Assembly (NCBI RefSeq): GCF_002078875.1
Contig: NC_034412.1
Location: 15,031,461-15,095,460, forward strand
Reading direction: 5' to 3'
From: Numida meleagris
Taxonomy: Eukaryota > Chordata > Aves > Galliformes > Numididae
Length of the DNA stretch: 64,000 nt
The notes beneath the pieces were generated by a model that was not told where the DNA came from, searched no databases, and saw nothing but the letters and a program-made list of their open reading frames with translations. Position numbers and translations under genes: made by a program. This document shows, piece by piece, positions 13,801 through 26,200 of the stretch. Numbering within the stretch: position 1 is the first letter of the stretch; the number at the start of each line of letters is the position of its first letter.

Positions 13801-15346
13801 TCCTGGCCATGAGATAATTTTCTGTCTAATTGGGAAATCCCTGCAACCAGCGGTCACCAACTGCTTGTCTCAAACACCACACTCGCCACCCTCAACACAA
13901 GGAACAACAAGATCTTAAGTGGGTAGGGTTCAAGATTTCCTCACTAAGGCTGAGAACAAGATGTAACAGCTGTAGTTAAAATTACCCCATCTCTGCTGCC
14001 TCCCACCACACCAGAGAAGTTATTTTTAGGTTAATAGAGTCTTACCACAGAAAGCACGGGTGACAATCTGCTCATCTCCCAGGGAGCTGAGGCAGATCTC
14101 AGCCAGAGAGCAGTGCTGCGAGCTGGCCAGTGGCTTCCTAATGGCCTCTGCTCAGAGACTCGTGCAGTGAATCACTCTTCTCCCGTTTGATTTGTTATGC
14201 AAAGAAAAAGCAGCAGATCCCCCATAACTCTAGCAGAGGGGAAGAGGACGGATGCGTTCCCCAGCAGCAATGTGGTCTCAGCCCAACCTGCCCTGAAGGT
14301 CCCTCCCCTACCTTTGGGTGAAACTGGACACACACCAGTTTCTCTAGCACTGTTTATTTTCAAATAAACCTAGTGGGCTGAAGCTATCCCAGGAGTTCCA
14401 GTGGCACCATGCAGGCAGGACCCAGTGTGCACTAAGTTGCAAGGATAGTCAAGCAAAGCCAAAGGGGATTAGCTTTTAATGCGATTCTCAGGGCAAACCC
14501 TTAAACTGTGGGATTGCCAGGATTCCAGCAGGAAAACTAACAAGCTTGCTGCCCTCACGGCCATGAATCAAACTCTCCCAGTGTCAGAGAAAGTCACAGA
14601 GAAACCTAGGAATTGCCCAGACACACAGGAGCATCCCGGCCATTGCCTTCCACATTGCATATTTGGCAGCACAGTCCTCTCTGAACCATACTGCAATGCA
14701 GCCACTGTTATCCAGATGTTTTGCTCTGCCTTGCAAATTAGTGCCTGCCGAGTCTCTTGTGGTTTATCTTACATTCTGTCCCAGAGAGAAGGCCACGTAT
14801 TGGAAAATGTGGCAACGCTCCTCCCTGTACCACCAGATGCAGCTACCACATCCACGTCACTTCAGGGCTCTGGCGATCACGAAGGTCTGGAAGCCAGCCT
14901 GTCTCACCCAGGGTTTTATTTTGGGTTTGCCAGGGACCTGCTGCGTGCTGCCCTGCTGTATCACTGCCATCCCCCTCCTCCCCTCTTCATAGCTCAGTGT
15001 CTCTTCCCACTCCGTGGGAATAATCCACAATAATCCCTTGTAATCCGTGGGAGCCTGGTACAGATGCAGGCTTAAGAGCTGTGAACATACAAAGTCCATG
15101 GGTTAGACATATTTGTCACGAGAGGCAGGAGATGTCTGGTACTCGCAATGAAGCCTTGCACAAACGTGGACATGTAAGACTCCAGACTGCAAATCAGCCT
15201 CTGAATGAAGTGTGTATGTGTAACGACAGACGTCAACTGTACCAAATTCAAACAAACAAACAATACAACTGAAGTATATAAGCTTTTCACCAGAAATATT
15301 AAAAAATAGAGGGAGCCTCAGAATTTTGTTACCATCCATGTACACA

Positions 15347-15352
15347 TTTATT
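15347..15352 (-). terminator. candidate distal polyadenylation signal of BDH1
   Basis: The plus strand reads tttatt, giving AATAAA on the minus strand about 1.4 kb beyond the BDH1 stop. It is the second AATAAA met downstream of the stop, so it may mark a longer transcript end. Choice between the two signals is not possible from sequence alone. Confidence 0.35.
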
Positions 15353-15613
15353 AAGCCAAAGGAGTTCGATCATGTCATGGTATGTCACTACGGCACATGA
15401 GATCCCTTCTCTTCAACATGCTAACAACGGTTATTCCAATTACTTTGTTTTTTGCCTTTTGAGCTTAAACAAATTAACTCTTTCCACACTTCCCCATGAA
15501 AGGCCCTTTTGTGGCCTTTTCTTCCTCCTATCCTTTCCGTTCAATACAAAACAAATGCTTCACAGATATGTAAACATAACCATCATGGAAATTAAACTGC
15601 TCCAAAAGTTACC

Positions 15614-15619
15614 TTTATT
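15614..15619 (-). terminator. candidate proximal polyadenylation signal of BDH1
   Basis: This is the first AATAAA on the minus strand after the BDH1 stop, about 1.1 kb downstream. I found neither AATAAA nor ATTAAA on that strand between here and the stop, so the 3' untranslated region is probably at least this long unless a non-canonical signal is used. Confidence 0.4.
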
Positions 15620-16744
15620 ATGTTATGGACGTTTTGCTAGGTTTATATCCTGAGAGATGTACTATGGACGTTAGATTTATATCTTGTTAGATATACTTCG
15701 GCTCGGTGAATCCTTCAATGGAAGTTATTATTGTCACCAGCACCTGAACTGTGATAGTGCCTAGAGACCCTGGAGAGGGTTAAGGCCCTTCTGTGCAAGG
15801 TGCTGCACAAATGCTTTGCTGTAACATACGGAGGTCTCTGGCAAAAATGGCATTCACTGATGCGACTATAACCCTCTTTGCTTCCCTCTGATCAGCGGTG
15901 ACCCTCTCAAATTACAGGAGACGGAGTGAAACTCTACTCCAAATGAAGTCTGGAGTTGATGTTCAACTACCGTTGAAGAGAAGAGAAATGTTACTATTGG
16001 CCAATCCTGATGACTGCAGTCATGTGAATAAAGCTTCTCACGCTCATGGGAATGCTCGTATGATTAAGAAACTTCTGTGGGAGAGGTCTGCCAGACTGAG
16101 TGCCTGGATCACTGAACTCTTTCCTTTGCAAAAAAGCACACAAGAAAAGCAGACCGGTTCATTTCTCTAGTAATTCTTGGTATAATTCTAAGAGATAAAG
16201 GGATACGGTCAGTTGCTTGGTTTCAACACTGTGTTTTGAGTTCTGATCCCCAAATTAAAAAAGCCTCTGCTTTGCTTTAGGCTACCGTGACCAGGCCTAA
16301 AACAGCCTGCTGGACACTCACAGTCATCAGGAGGCGGTGGTTTGCTGCTACAGCATGGAGGGCCTCTGCTATATGGCGTGAAGGCTGCGTCTTAAGCAGG
16401 AATTCTGAAGATTGCAGATGATCAACAGCAGAAATTATTTTGATACCATTTCAGAGCAATTGCAATTTAAATAATGATTTTAACTTGGCATTTGAGGTGA
16501 AAAAAATAGATCACATGAAATAAATAGCAAAGAAACAATGTCCCTGCAAACATAATACATTCCTGCCTATGAAGCATCCCTTGTAAGTCATTGCCCTTTA
16601 GGTTATGTCAGATGGTTAAATGAACCCTTTAGAGCTACAGTACTCTGAAATGAGGTTAGAAAAATTTAAAAAAAGGGAATTGTGTACAATGCTCTCCTTA
16701 AAACAAAATCCCCCCGCCCCGGGGTAGCCTAGGAGTGTGAGGCC
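15620..16744 (-). other. putative BDH1 3' untranslated region
   Basis: DNA between the BDH1 stop codon and the first canonical AATAAA on the minus strand. It is AT-rich and contains no other exon I can recognise. The extent rests only on the polyadenylation motif. Confidence 0.4.
15624..15696. repeat. short tandem duplication, period about 39
   Basis: Two imperfect units both begin tatggacgtt and both contain a tttatatc segment, spaced 39 bases apart. They lie within the putative BDH1 3' untranslated region or just past its end. No function is evident. Confidence 0.45.
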
Positions 16745-17214
16745 TCAATAGACATAGAGCCGATCTGAAATGGCTGCAGGCATGTGCGTCATGATCTGCA
16801 TGCGCAGCCACCAGTAGTAATCCATGGGGTGGTAGCGAGTGTAGGGGGCCGTGGAGGTGAGCGCGTGGGCGACGCTTTCAATGACGGGGGAGGTGTCTGT
16901 CGAGCCGCTGTTGCAGTATGTCTCCATCTTGCTGACCTGCTCATCAAAGTACTTTCTGCCATAGTCTTTGCGCACTATCTCGGGGAGCTCGTCCCACATT
17001 TTGTCGGCGATGGCTTTGATTCGCTCGGGGCTGTACAGGTTGGTGGCAGCTATGAAGTTGCCAGGCTCCACGATGCTGACCATCACCCCCTGGGGCTGCA
17101 TTTCGTACCGCAGGCAGTCAGAGAAGGCTTCCACACCAAACTTGGTGATGCAGTACGGTGACCGGGCAGGGCTGCCCATCCGACCCATCATGCTACTGAT
17201 GTTCACTACACGAC
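16745..17214 (-). CDS. BDH1: BDH1 coding exon 6 (last)
   Basis: Encodes residues 188-343 and the TGA stop. It holds the catalytic NISSM serine (195), YCITK tyrosine and lysine (208, 212), the EPGNF motif at 237-241, the substrate lid (about 246-267), Cys288 and the C-terminal lipid-binding region with YYWWLRMQ. The acceptor reads ctctgcctag on the minus strand. Confidence 0.95.
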
Positions 17215-20200
17215 CTAGGCAGAGGCCAGGGAAAGTGCAGCTGAGCTGACATGCACAGAGCAGATACTTGACACACACCACCCACCGGATTCATGAAAGT
17301 GCATCCAGCTTGCTCTGCATATCGGTAAGAGCTGCCTGACAGTCCTGCTGGTGGCTCTGTCTGAGCGTTGCTGTCCTATATAACAGCCTTCAGGCAGGAG
17401 AACAAGCCCACTGCAGGGCGCTCCCTTTACACGTGGGCATAGGCACACGGTGATGCAGAAAGCACAGAGCTACGGGGAACACAGAAGAGGCTGGACAGAA
17501 CCTGCATAGTGGGGAATAGGATTGCTCAGCAGCAATCAGGACTGAGCTCAGACAAGAGGAAGCAGCAGCAAAGCAAATCTGTCACCAAGACTAAGCTTGG
17601 TTATTTGCAAGGCTAAGGCACAACAGTCAGGAGCCCAGTGGTGCCTTGTACTGCCTGCCTCTCAAAAGCGATTGCTCCTGTACCACAGCTGGGAAAAGCA
17701 TTCTAAGTCCACTGCATCTTTTCCTATGTGACAGATGAATTGTGGCTTCAGAAATACAGCTGGGCACTTTCTCCTCTCCAGAAGCCATCCATTTTGGCAG
17801 GGGAGAGTGCTAGCAGGAGACTGTGGATGCTGCAGCCTAATCAGAGGCTGCACATCACAGCACTGCCTATCAGTGCTCCGTGCTGAGTTGCACTAAAAAG
17901 AGAAGGTTTGGGCACAAAAACAGTTAAGTTCCCACGATGGAAGAAATGCTCCCTGGGCCACATATAGCCCAGGTGTCCAGCAAGACATGGGGCAAATGAG
18001 AGATCCATTTCACAGAATGCCAGCCAGGAGGAGATCACTCACCCTTTGACCTCCGGATGAGTGGGAGGAAAGCCTTGGTGGTTCGCACGGTCCCCCACAA
18101 GTTCACTTCAGCTACTTCCATGTAGGTGTCCATGCTGGTGAACTCTACCTCCCCAAACGTGGAGATCCCAGCATTGTTAACCAGCCCCCAGAGCCCTAGA
18201 AGACAAATCAAACAGAAATCTTTTCCTCTCTGAGACAAATGAGATCAGCTCAGGAAAAGCTTTGCTAACAGATTATTGAACCACATAACACAGCACTTAT
18301 GACCTGTACTGAGGAAGCCAGACAGAAAGGAGATCAGAGTGAAACTTAAGTCTTCTGAGCAAATATAACCATAGTGAGGATCTGTCGTTGCTTCTCGACA
18401 CTGCAGCCAGAAAGTACTGGGAAAAATGTAGCTTGACAAAGGGTGGAATGGTTTCAGGAATGCATGAGCAAAATGGGATTTTTACCACACTGGAGCAAAA
18501 TTTGCTCATCAGAATGAAAGACAGGTACAGCTACCCCTTGAACTTTGACATTTATGGTAACATCTACAACAGCATTAACAATAGCCAGCTTCATGAGAAC
18601 TCCTTTGAATAACCTCTCCACCTCCTTTGCCAGTCTTTGAACACTGGCCAGGTTTTATGACATAAAGGGAGTCACAAGAAACCTCAGGTCACAAGAACAA
18701 AGCACTAATCCCAGGAACTTGAAACAGCACCCCAATTTCTGCTAGTGTCCCCTATAGGAGCTAGTTGAGAAAAATCAGAGTGTTTCTTTTTTTGGTAGTT
18801 TTCTGGAGATGTCTTACAGTGCAAGTGGGAAGCTGCATTCTGACTCGGCACATTTAAACAGGTAATTTGCTCTGCACTGCTGCTCCTCAAAGCTTTTTGC
18901 CCTCCAATCACACGTGCAGCTTCTGAAGTATACCCTGAAAATGCTCTCAGAGCCCAGCTGAGGGAGCTCTTGTCACTCACCTGCATGTGACCTTACAGCC
19001 TGCTGAATGCACCTACCTTTCTCCGGGTCCTCCAGGCTGCTATTCACGTGCTCCACTGCTCGGTCCACTTCTTTGCTGTCACAGACATTGAGCTGCACAG
19101 TCCTCATTCGGTCACTGTTCATGTTGTCCAGCTCCTTGGAGCCACCCTCTCCCTTATTCTAGAGGAGAAGAAAGAGCTGGTTTGAATTTGGCCAAAGAGT
19201 TGTGTAGAAGATCAAATGCATAGCAACCACCAAATCAAACAAAAGAGAGTATGCAGCATCAATCAGCACGGTCCTGCAGTTCAAAGAGAAAGGAGAGGAA
19301 CAGGGCTGTTTCTGCAGAAGGACACCTTTCCCTGAGCCATCCGGCCATCAGCCCCGCCATTGAGTCAGCTGGTACAAACTGCTTTCACCCTAGGAAGCAG
19401 GCAGAGCTGGATCTGCCCCAGCAATGTAACTCCTGCCCAGTACAAGCTCCTGAGATCAAGCTGTGATCCACCACCACAGCGATGTGAATGTGGTACCGCT
19501 GCCGCTTTTGCCCGCACATGGTGCACAACAGACAGTGTGGTGGTGGTGTGGTGTAAAATAGTTGGTGAGTGGCTGCACATGTACATTGCATGTGTTTCTC
19601 AGTCACATTGCCAACACTGGGAGTGACAGTCCTATAAGAGGGACTGCCTGCCTACTGCTCTCTCTCTTCAGCTGATCTGCGCACACAGCTCCTGCTGCCT
19701 GGAGCCTATCTGCTGCCTCCAGCAGACTCCTACAGAGTACAATCATCACACGTCTGGCCAACTTGCCTGTTAGTTATTCCCCAGGAGTCTTCTCCAGCAT
19801 CTTACTCTCTTCTCTCTCCACTCCATGAGCTGTTTCTCACTCCTGCTTCCCAACTCCACTCCTTTTTTTCTCAGCTCAGAGCAATAGATTCCCCCAGCTT
19901 ACACATCTACCTGCTCACAGTCCAGCCATGTAACTGCAGCTAACCCCTCAGATACCTTTCATGTGGGGAAGCAACAAGGCTGCCATGCCCTAGGTGCGCT
20001 ACTTCAGAGGTCCTGCAGCCTAGTTTTGCTATGGTGCTACAGGGACACAGAGAGAATATTAATAGGAGTTTGTAACTATCCCTGAATTGCTTTCACAATT
20101 ATGAGCTACTGGATTTTGCTGGCCGCGCCAGGGGACTTTTGTAGAGGATATTGATTATCTGGATCTGAAAATAAACACTTCTTTGGAACATCTCTGCCTT

Positions 20201-23200
20201 TACTGTAAGAAATACCCCATGTCCCTCAAAATCATCCCTCACTTGAAGCTTTTACTCCCCGTTAACAGGTTAGTCATGAAGCATGTTCCACAGAATGATC
20301 TGGCGATTGCTCCCCTAGCTGAGCTCTCAATCCTTCAGCTAGCCCTGTTTACTTTGCTAGCATCAGTAGGTAAGCATCAGAGCGCTCTTCACTCCTCCTG
20401 TTTACAAAACAGTAGCATAGATGAGGCCACAAGGGTGACCATGCATTGCTCTGTCTCGTGCCGCCTTATCTTTCAACACACCTTCTCCTGGCTCCTCTTG
20501 CTCATGTGCTTATCTGCTGTGCTCACACGCAGTACCCTGAACTTCATTAACTTAAGTGCCTGGTCTCTCCTGCATATTCTTCTCCACCCTCCCTTATTCC
20601 AAAGCAAACCGTTAATACTGTTTAGTGCTTTTCTTTAAGAGAAGGCATTTACTGCACTCGCTTCATACGGAAGTATACTGCATACAGAATTGAGCTGCTA
20701 AAAGTTCCATGCATAGCTCAGTGATCTTTGGTTTTATGGTGACTGAAAATAGAGTTTTGTGCTGTTTGTTGCTCACTCGAACCCATTTTGGTGTTCAAGT
20801 CAGTGTGTGTGGCAAAGCACTGAAAGGCATACAAATGGCACATGTGAGAATGCCAAGAGGGAATGAGCAAACGCAAGCATGCAAGCCCCTTAGAATCAGC
20901 AGATATAGCTAAGAGAGAATGGACAACAGCAAGGCCAATGTGCTTCTTTCCCTGGTCCCACACCTGCGAGGTTGCCTCCCAGAGAAGAAAACTCCAGAGA
21001 CCACCATGAGAGCACAAAGTGGAAAAGGTACATGGCTCAACACGTCAGAAATTCTGGCAGAAGATGTGCAGCGGTGAACTTGGTTCTTAAGCATTCAATT
21101 CTCCTTGCACAACCACAGCAGCACACCAGGCTCAGAGGCCTCACAAGCTTCACTGGGAACTTCACAGCACCCTCTTCCTCTCACAGAGCTGTCCCAGCAA
21201 GCCAACATCGTTCCTGCCACCCACCTGTTTGCAGCTAGGTGCTTGGACAGGGACATCCTGGGCCGGGATCCTGACTCAAGAGTTGAACTCCAGACACTAA
21301 CCCAGGCCCACAGCATCATTCCCTTGGCTCTTCAGGAAGGGCAGATGGGTGGTGTTTCAGTCAGGTACTCTGTGACTGTGTCATGCTCTCCTGGCACAGC
21401 ACTCAACCCCTTGGCCAGTAAGCAGCAGTGGAAGGACCTTCTCATGCTATGCCAAGAGAACAGTGCATCTCTGCTGTCAGACCCAAGGTTCACTGACCCC
21501 ATGGCAAGAGGACCCAGCTCTGGAAACACTGCCTCATTTTTCTCTTTTCACGGTCGCTCTCTAGGGCCCACAGGCTTCAGGCTTTATCACTGTGTCCTTG
21601 AAGTGGCACGTGGCTCTGAGCACTTTTTCAGCCCTCCAGTAACTTGCTTGCACGCTGGGTTGGTCACATAACCTCTGGCTCTCCACCCTCTGCAAGCCCC
21701 AACAGACCTGAGCACGCAATGCAAAGCAAGCAGAAACCCCACAGCACTCCTGACAGCAGTGACAAACATCACATATGTCCACTGGTAACAGATACTGATG
21801 GAAAAATACCTTCATCATCTTGTGTCAGCTGGCTCCTCCAGCTAATAGCCAAAGAGGAAAAACAAGACAGCTGCAGTGTGGTTGTTCATTGAATCCACTG
21901 TCTTTTGGTAATGAAGCATCAATATAACTCTCAAACTAATATGTTTGTTAGTGAAAATGTTAGGAAAAAAACCATGAAATAGCACTGTTAGCACAAATGC
22001 ACCCTCGGGCTGCCCCTAGTCATGACTTGAAAAACCTCTCAGATTTCCTTCAGTAAAAAATAGTCTGCCCACTCTAGGAAACCCTCCCAAGAAAGAGTCA
22101 GCACTGCACACACTTTGTATCTGCAAGGAGAGTGCATACCCTGGGGATATGACAGCGCCCTGAGCTGGAGTATGTTCCTGATGTGCAGCTGTGCTCTGAC
22201 AAGTAGTCATGTGAAAATAACACTGAAGTTTCATACTCACTTCCTCTCAGTCAGAGCAAGGTCAAATATATCCAGTTTACAAGCAAAACATGATGCTCCT
22301 TATTTCCACCTTTGTTTCTCTCTAGAGCCAAAATAAATATTAGCATTTTTCTGCCCCTAAAATCAGCATCACCAATAATAACACTGATTTTGTAGCATGT
22401 GGTTCTGCTCACAGTTTTGCTGATGAACCCTGTGGCATAAAGGGAAATCAGCTCAGCATCTTGGAGTTTAGTTCTGCAGGGTTAAGAGCCTGTTTTTTCC
22501 ATAATGAATATGATCTGAAGACACACAGTACACCAACTTGTTGACTGTGGCATTTATAGTGTTTTTCTGATGACAGCTGCTGTTACCAGTCTTGCCATGG
22601 TCACACACACTTTGGAACATGGCATGTGAATCCAGCTAAAAAAAACAACAGTCAATTACACAGGGATACAGTAAAGATTTCTGCTGATTCTTGAAGAGGA
22701 AACAAATGCTGATCAAAGAGTTCTGGCATACTGCTTCATGTCAGCTTATGCCGAAATTGTCAGAGGCCAAGACTTAGCTAGTGTTAATGGAACTAACATG
22801 CTGTAGTGGAAATGCTAAGCCATGGCCTGAACCAGTGATGGAGCACCTGGTGGGAAGGTAGGGCCAACTCAGGGGAGCTCAGGTGCATGCAATGTACCTG
22901 AGTGATGAAACGGGTGGAGCCAGAATCTACTCCTTCCCAGACCTCATTTAAGGGTTGGCAGCAGATTTTTTTTTTTGTTGGTTTTTTTTTGTCCTTTGTT
23001 TCTGTGTCCATAGCTGCTGCATTCTCATTTGCTACAGTCTAAGATTGTGCTACTCTGCTATTATTGCTGTACTTTCCATCACATTATAGCATTACACATG
23101 CATTCAGCAGAATGCATACTGAAGGCACCAAAATGGAAGGGGGGGTTTCAGCAACAGTTAAACACATGCTCATGTCTTCCTGGCAGCTCAGACTGAGGAA

Positions 23201-26200
23201 GTGAAATAAGGAAGTAACCCTGCACCTCTGAAATCTTTGGCTACTGTCGATATACAGGCAGGCTATTATTCTGAACGGTGGTTTTTAAGTCTACAGTATT
23301 ATTATCTCCTCCAATACTGACTTTTATTTCCAAAAGCACAGTAAAAAATAACTGCAAAAAAATACTCTTCTATGCTTTCTCTTCTCAGAGTCTTTAGAAA
23401 AGCAATAGTTTATAGCAGGTATCCTGTTCTGCAGTGAAGCCTGTAGAGGGAGCTCAGGTTAAAAAATAAACCCTTGACTCAAAGCTGAGACCGCAAGAGA
23501 CAGAGCTACCTGAACGCATTCCTCAAATTGTGGTAGAAAGCCAGTAATAACTTAAGCAAAGTTTTGTAATAATAGCAACACTAACAGTGGAAAGAATATT
23601 GATAATACTTATAAAAGCACGTGATAAAGCCTCTTTAAATAATATAACTATCTAGGAGACATTCACAGTGATAAGTGAGCTAAAAAGATTAGGATTGAAA
23701 TAAGTGATTCCTCCCCAGGATATCCTGAGGAGTAAGTTTCATTCTGCTGGGAAATGACTGTGCAACTGAAGAAGAAGGAAAGCCTCCTAAAGAGAAGTTG
23801 AAGTGCTCTCTCATTCTTCATGACCAGGTACCTCAGGCTGCTCTTGGAGAGTGAACCAAAGACTGCATTGCTGAGCTATGTGTGTCCTGATTTTGTCTCG
23901 TATGCACTAGTGGAACTATCACTTTCACAGTGATTTCAGTGTGTACACTCAATGCACGCTGCAGTATGGTTGTACTCATGACCACAAAAGAAAATACTCG
24001 TACCACATGCTATAAAATCACTAGTGGTTTGGTGGGTGTCATGACTAATCAAAATAAACTCTGCATAATTATGTATAATCTGAGTGCAGCTCCGAAGGTT
24101 CAGATAAACTGATCCTAAAATCAAATACAGATAGCTTATAAACTCAGATTTGGGGTTTGAGTCAATTGTATTTGAAACAGACCACGATGTTGTAATTCAA
24201 ATAGGACCATTTCTGAGCCCCAATCAGCCCTTGTTACAGTCTGGACCAGGTAACCATCTACAGAATTCAAGCCCGTGTGTCTTCTCCTTAGAGTGACCAA
24301 CAACCCTCCCTCTCCTTGGTGAAAGGTTGTAGAGAGTGGAGATAAAGTTGGATTTACCGTGTGTCCATTCATATGCCGCAGATAAAGAATAAAGCTTTTG
24401 GTTTTCCTACCTTTTGCAGGCAGCCAGCATAGATAATGAAGCCTTTGGCATGAAGGTGCTTGGCCAAGGCAAATCCAAACCCAGAGTCACAACCTGTTAT
24501 AAGCACAGCTCTGCTGCCAATCTGCAAAACAGAACAAAACAATGCATGGGAATTGAGTAATCAAAAACGGTGATTTACGTAAACTGAACAAATGGTGTCC
24601 TTGGCCAGGAGCAACCTGTTCTAGGGACATTTTCTACGTTCATTGCCAGCTACTGCCACCCAGTGCTTCCTGAAGACAAGAAACTAAGGCTCCATATAAA
24701 AAATCACTTCAGTGAGACAAGATAACTGTCATCCCAGCAATAGGCTTTCAAGGCAAAGAGACGAAGCAAACTAGCATTCTCTGGCAGTTCATATCCATCT
24801 TGAAATCTGAAAATATACCAGACAGTTCCCAAGAAATACTTCTGCTTCAATAGGAACTGTTCCTATATTTTCAGAGCAGGCAGGAATCCACTCTTCTGTG
24901 CCTTGCAGCCTGTAGGGTGTAGGGAATATAGTTTGACTGAAGATGACGATGACAGGTTAACATTACTGACTGCTCATTTATCTTTCTCCTTTCAGCACAT
25001 AACCGTCTAGCACTGCATTTTAAAAGCTCAGCAGCATCATAAGGGTTGCATATTTGAAATTAAGACCAACTGGTGATTAGTCTTATTTTTCTAACATGTA
25101 ATTTAAATAGAAGTACACCTTTTTCCTTCTCCAAATCCCTTGTTGTAACACAAAGAAAGGCAGCAGTTAAGTGCCATGTTAAGAATTGCATCGTGCATCA
25201 ACTATTTTAGCAGGAACAGGTGTGTACACACCAAGGTGCTGCTGTGGGTGGGATTAGGTAATGACTGTTCGCAACTCATTTCAGCTTCTCTCTGTTAAAA
25301 CTAGAAGCTTGGCTTCACATACAAGAGGACTGATCAATTACACCAGAAGCCTGACAATGACACAAGGGCCACATTAGAATTCCCTTGAGACTCTGTCCCG
25401 GGCAAGATTTGTGTGTTCTGGTACTGTTATAGTGCTGAGTTCTGTGCCACATGACAGTGCTAGACAAAAGGAAAGGGAGTGTTTTGCCCTGTTTTTTTTT
25501 TCTGGTAAGCTAGTGCCTTCAAGGAAAGAGCTATTAAAGAAGAGGGTCAGTCTCCAGAGTGAGATGTGAGGACACTGATTTATTTACATCGCTTTATACA
25601 ACCACACTCTGGAAAGAGTGCTTTATTAAGAACTCATCATGCAAATTCCCTCCACTGTAAGGTGAAAGATTTCATCTGCTGAGTAAGTTCCAAAAATAGA
25701 GGAAAAAACCCACCAGTCTGATTGTTTATTGCTATCCTTAGTAGCATGCACTGTGTTGCGTCAATGGAATCTCTGTGCTAGGAAAGAATGTGGAGTATGT
25801 AGAAGAGGTCTAGCTCACAGTCTTTCTGGCAAATAGGAAAGAAGAATTTAGTCACCAGGCTTCAGAGAGTTTAAAGTCTCAGCTCAGCAGAACTAGATCT
25901 TGGAAACTGCAATAATACTCACCTGATCAACCTCACTCGCATAAGAGCGGCGGCCACATGATGACAAGAGAGGGAAGCAAAATTTTTGTGCAGGTCTGTT
26001 TAAGAAAAAAACAACACAGAACAATCAAGCATGGAATATGCTGTCCATACCTTGGTGCTGCAGCATACATGTGAACAAGAATGTGGAGTTCCCTTTGTAT
26101 ATAATGTAGACTGTCATCTGAGAAGACAGAATCTCACTTACAGCTCTCCTTAGTCTGACCCTGTTTCCCACAGTAGGAAACATCTGTTTATCAAAAGACT

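Larger units (their letters stand above)
1..15346. other. intergenic DNA without a supportable gene
   Basis: I see no exon with a recognisable protein, no RNA gene and no clear CR1 copy here. Open frames in this stretch are short or lie in GC-rich DNA, look like no family I know and lack convincing splice context. The only internal features I single out are a CpG-rich block near 10.0-10.85 kb and a 22-base palindrome near 4.8 kb, both listed separately. It lies beyond the inferred 3' end of BDH1. Confidence 0.6.

Noticed and set aside
14479..15033. A 184-residue open frame on the plus strand
   Set aside because: No domain or splice support; the composition looks random.
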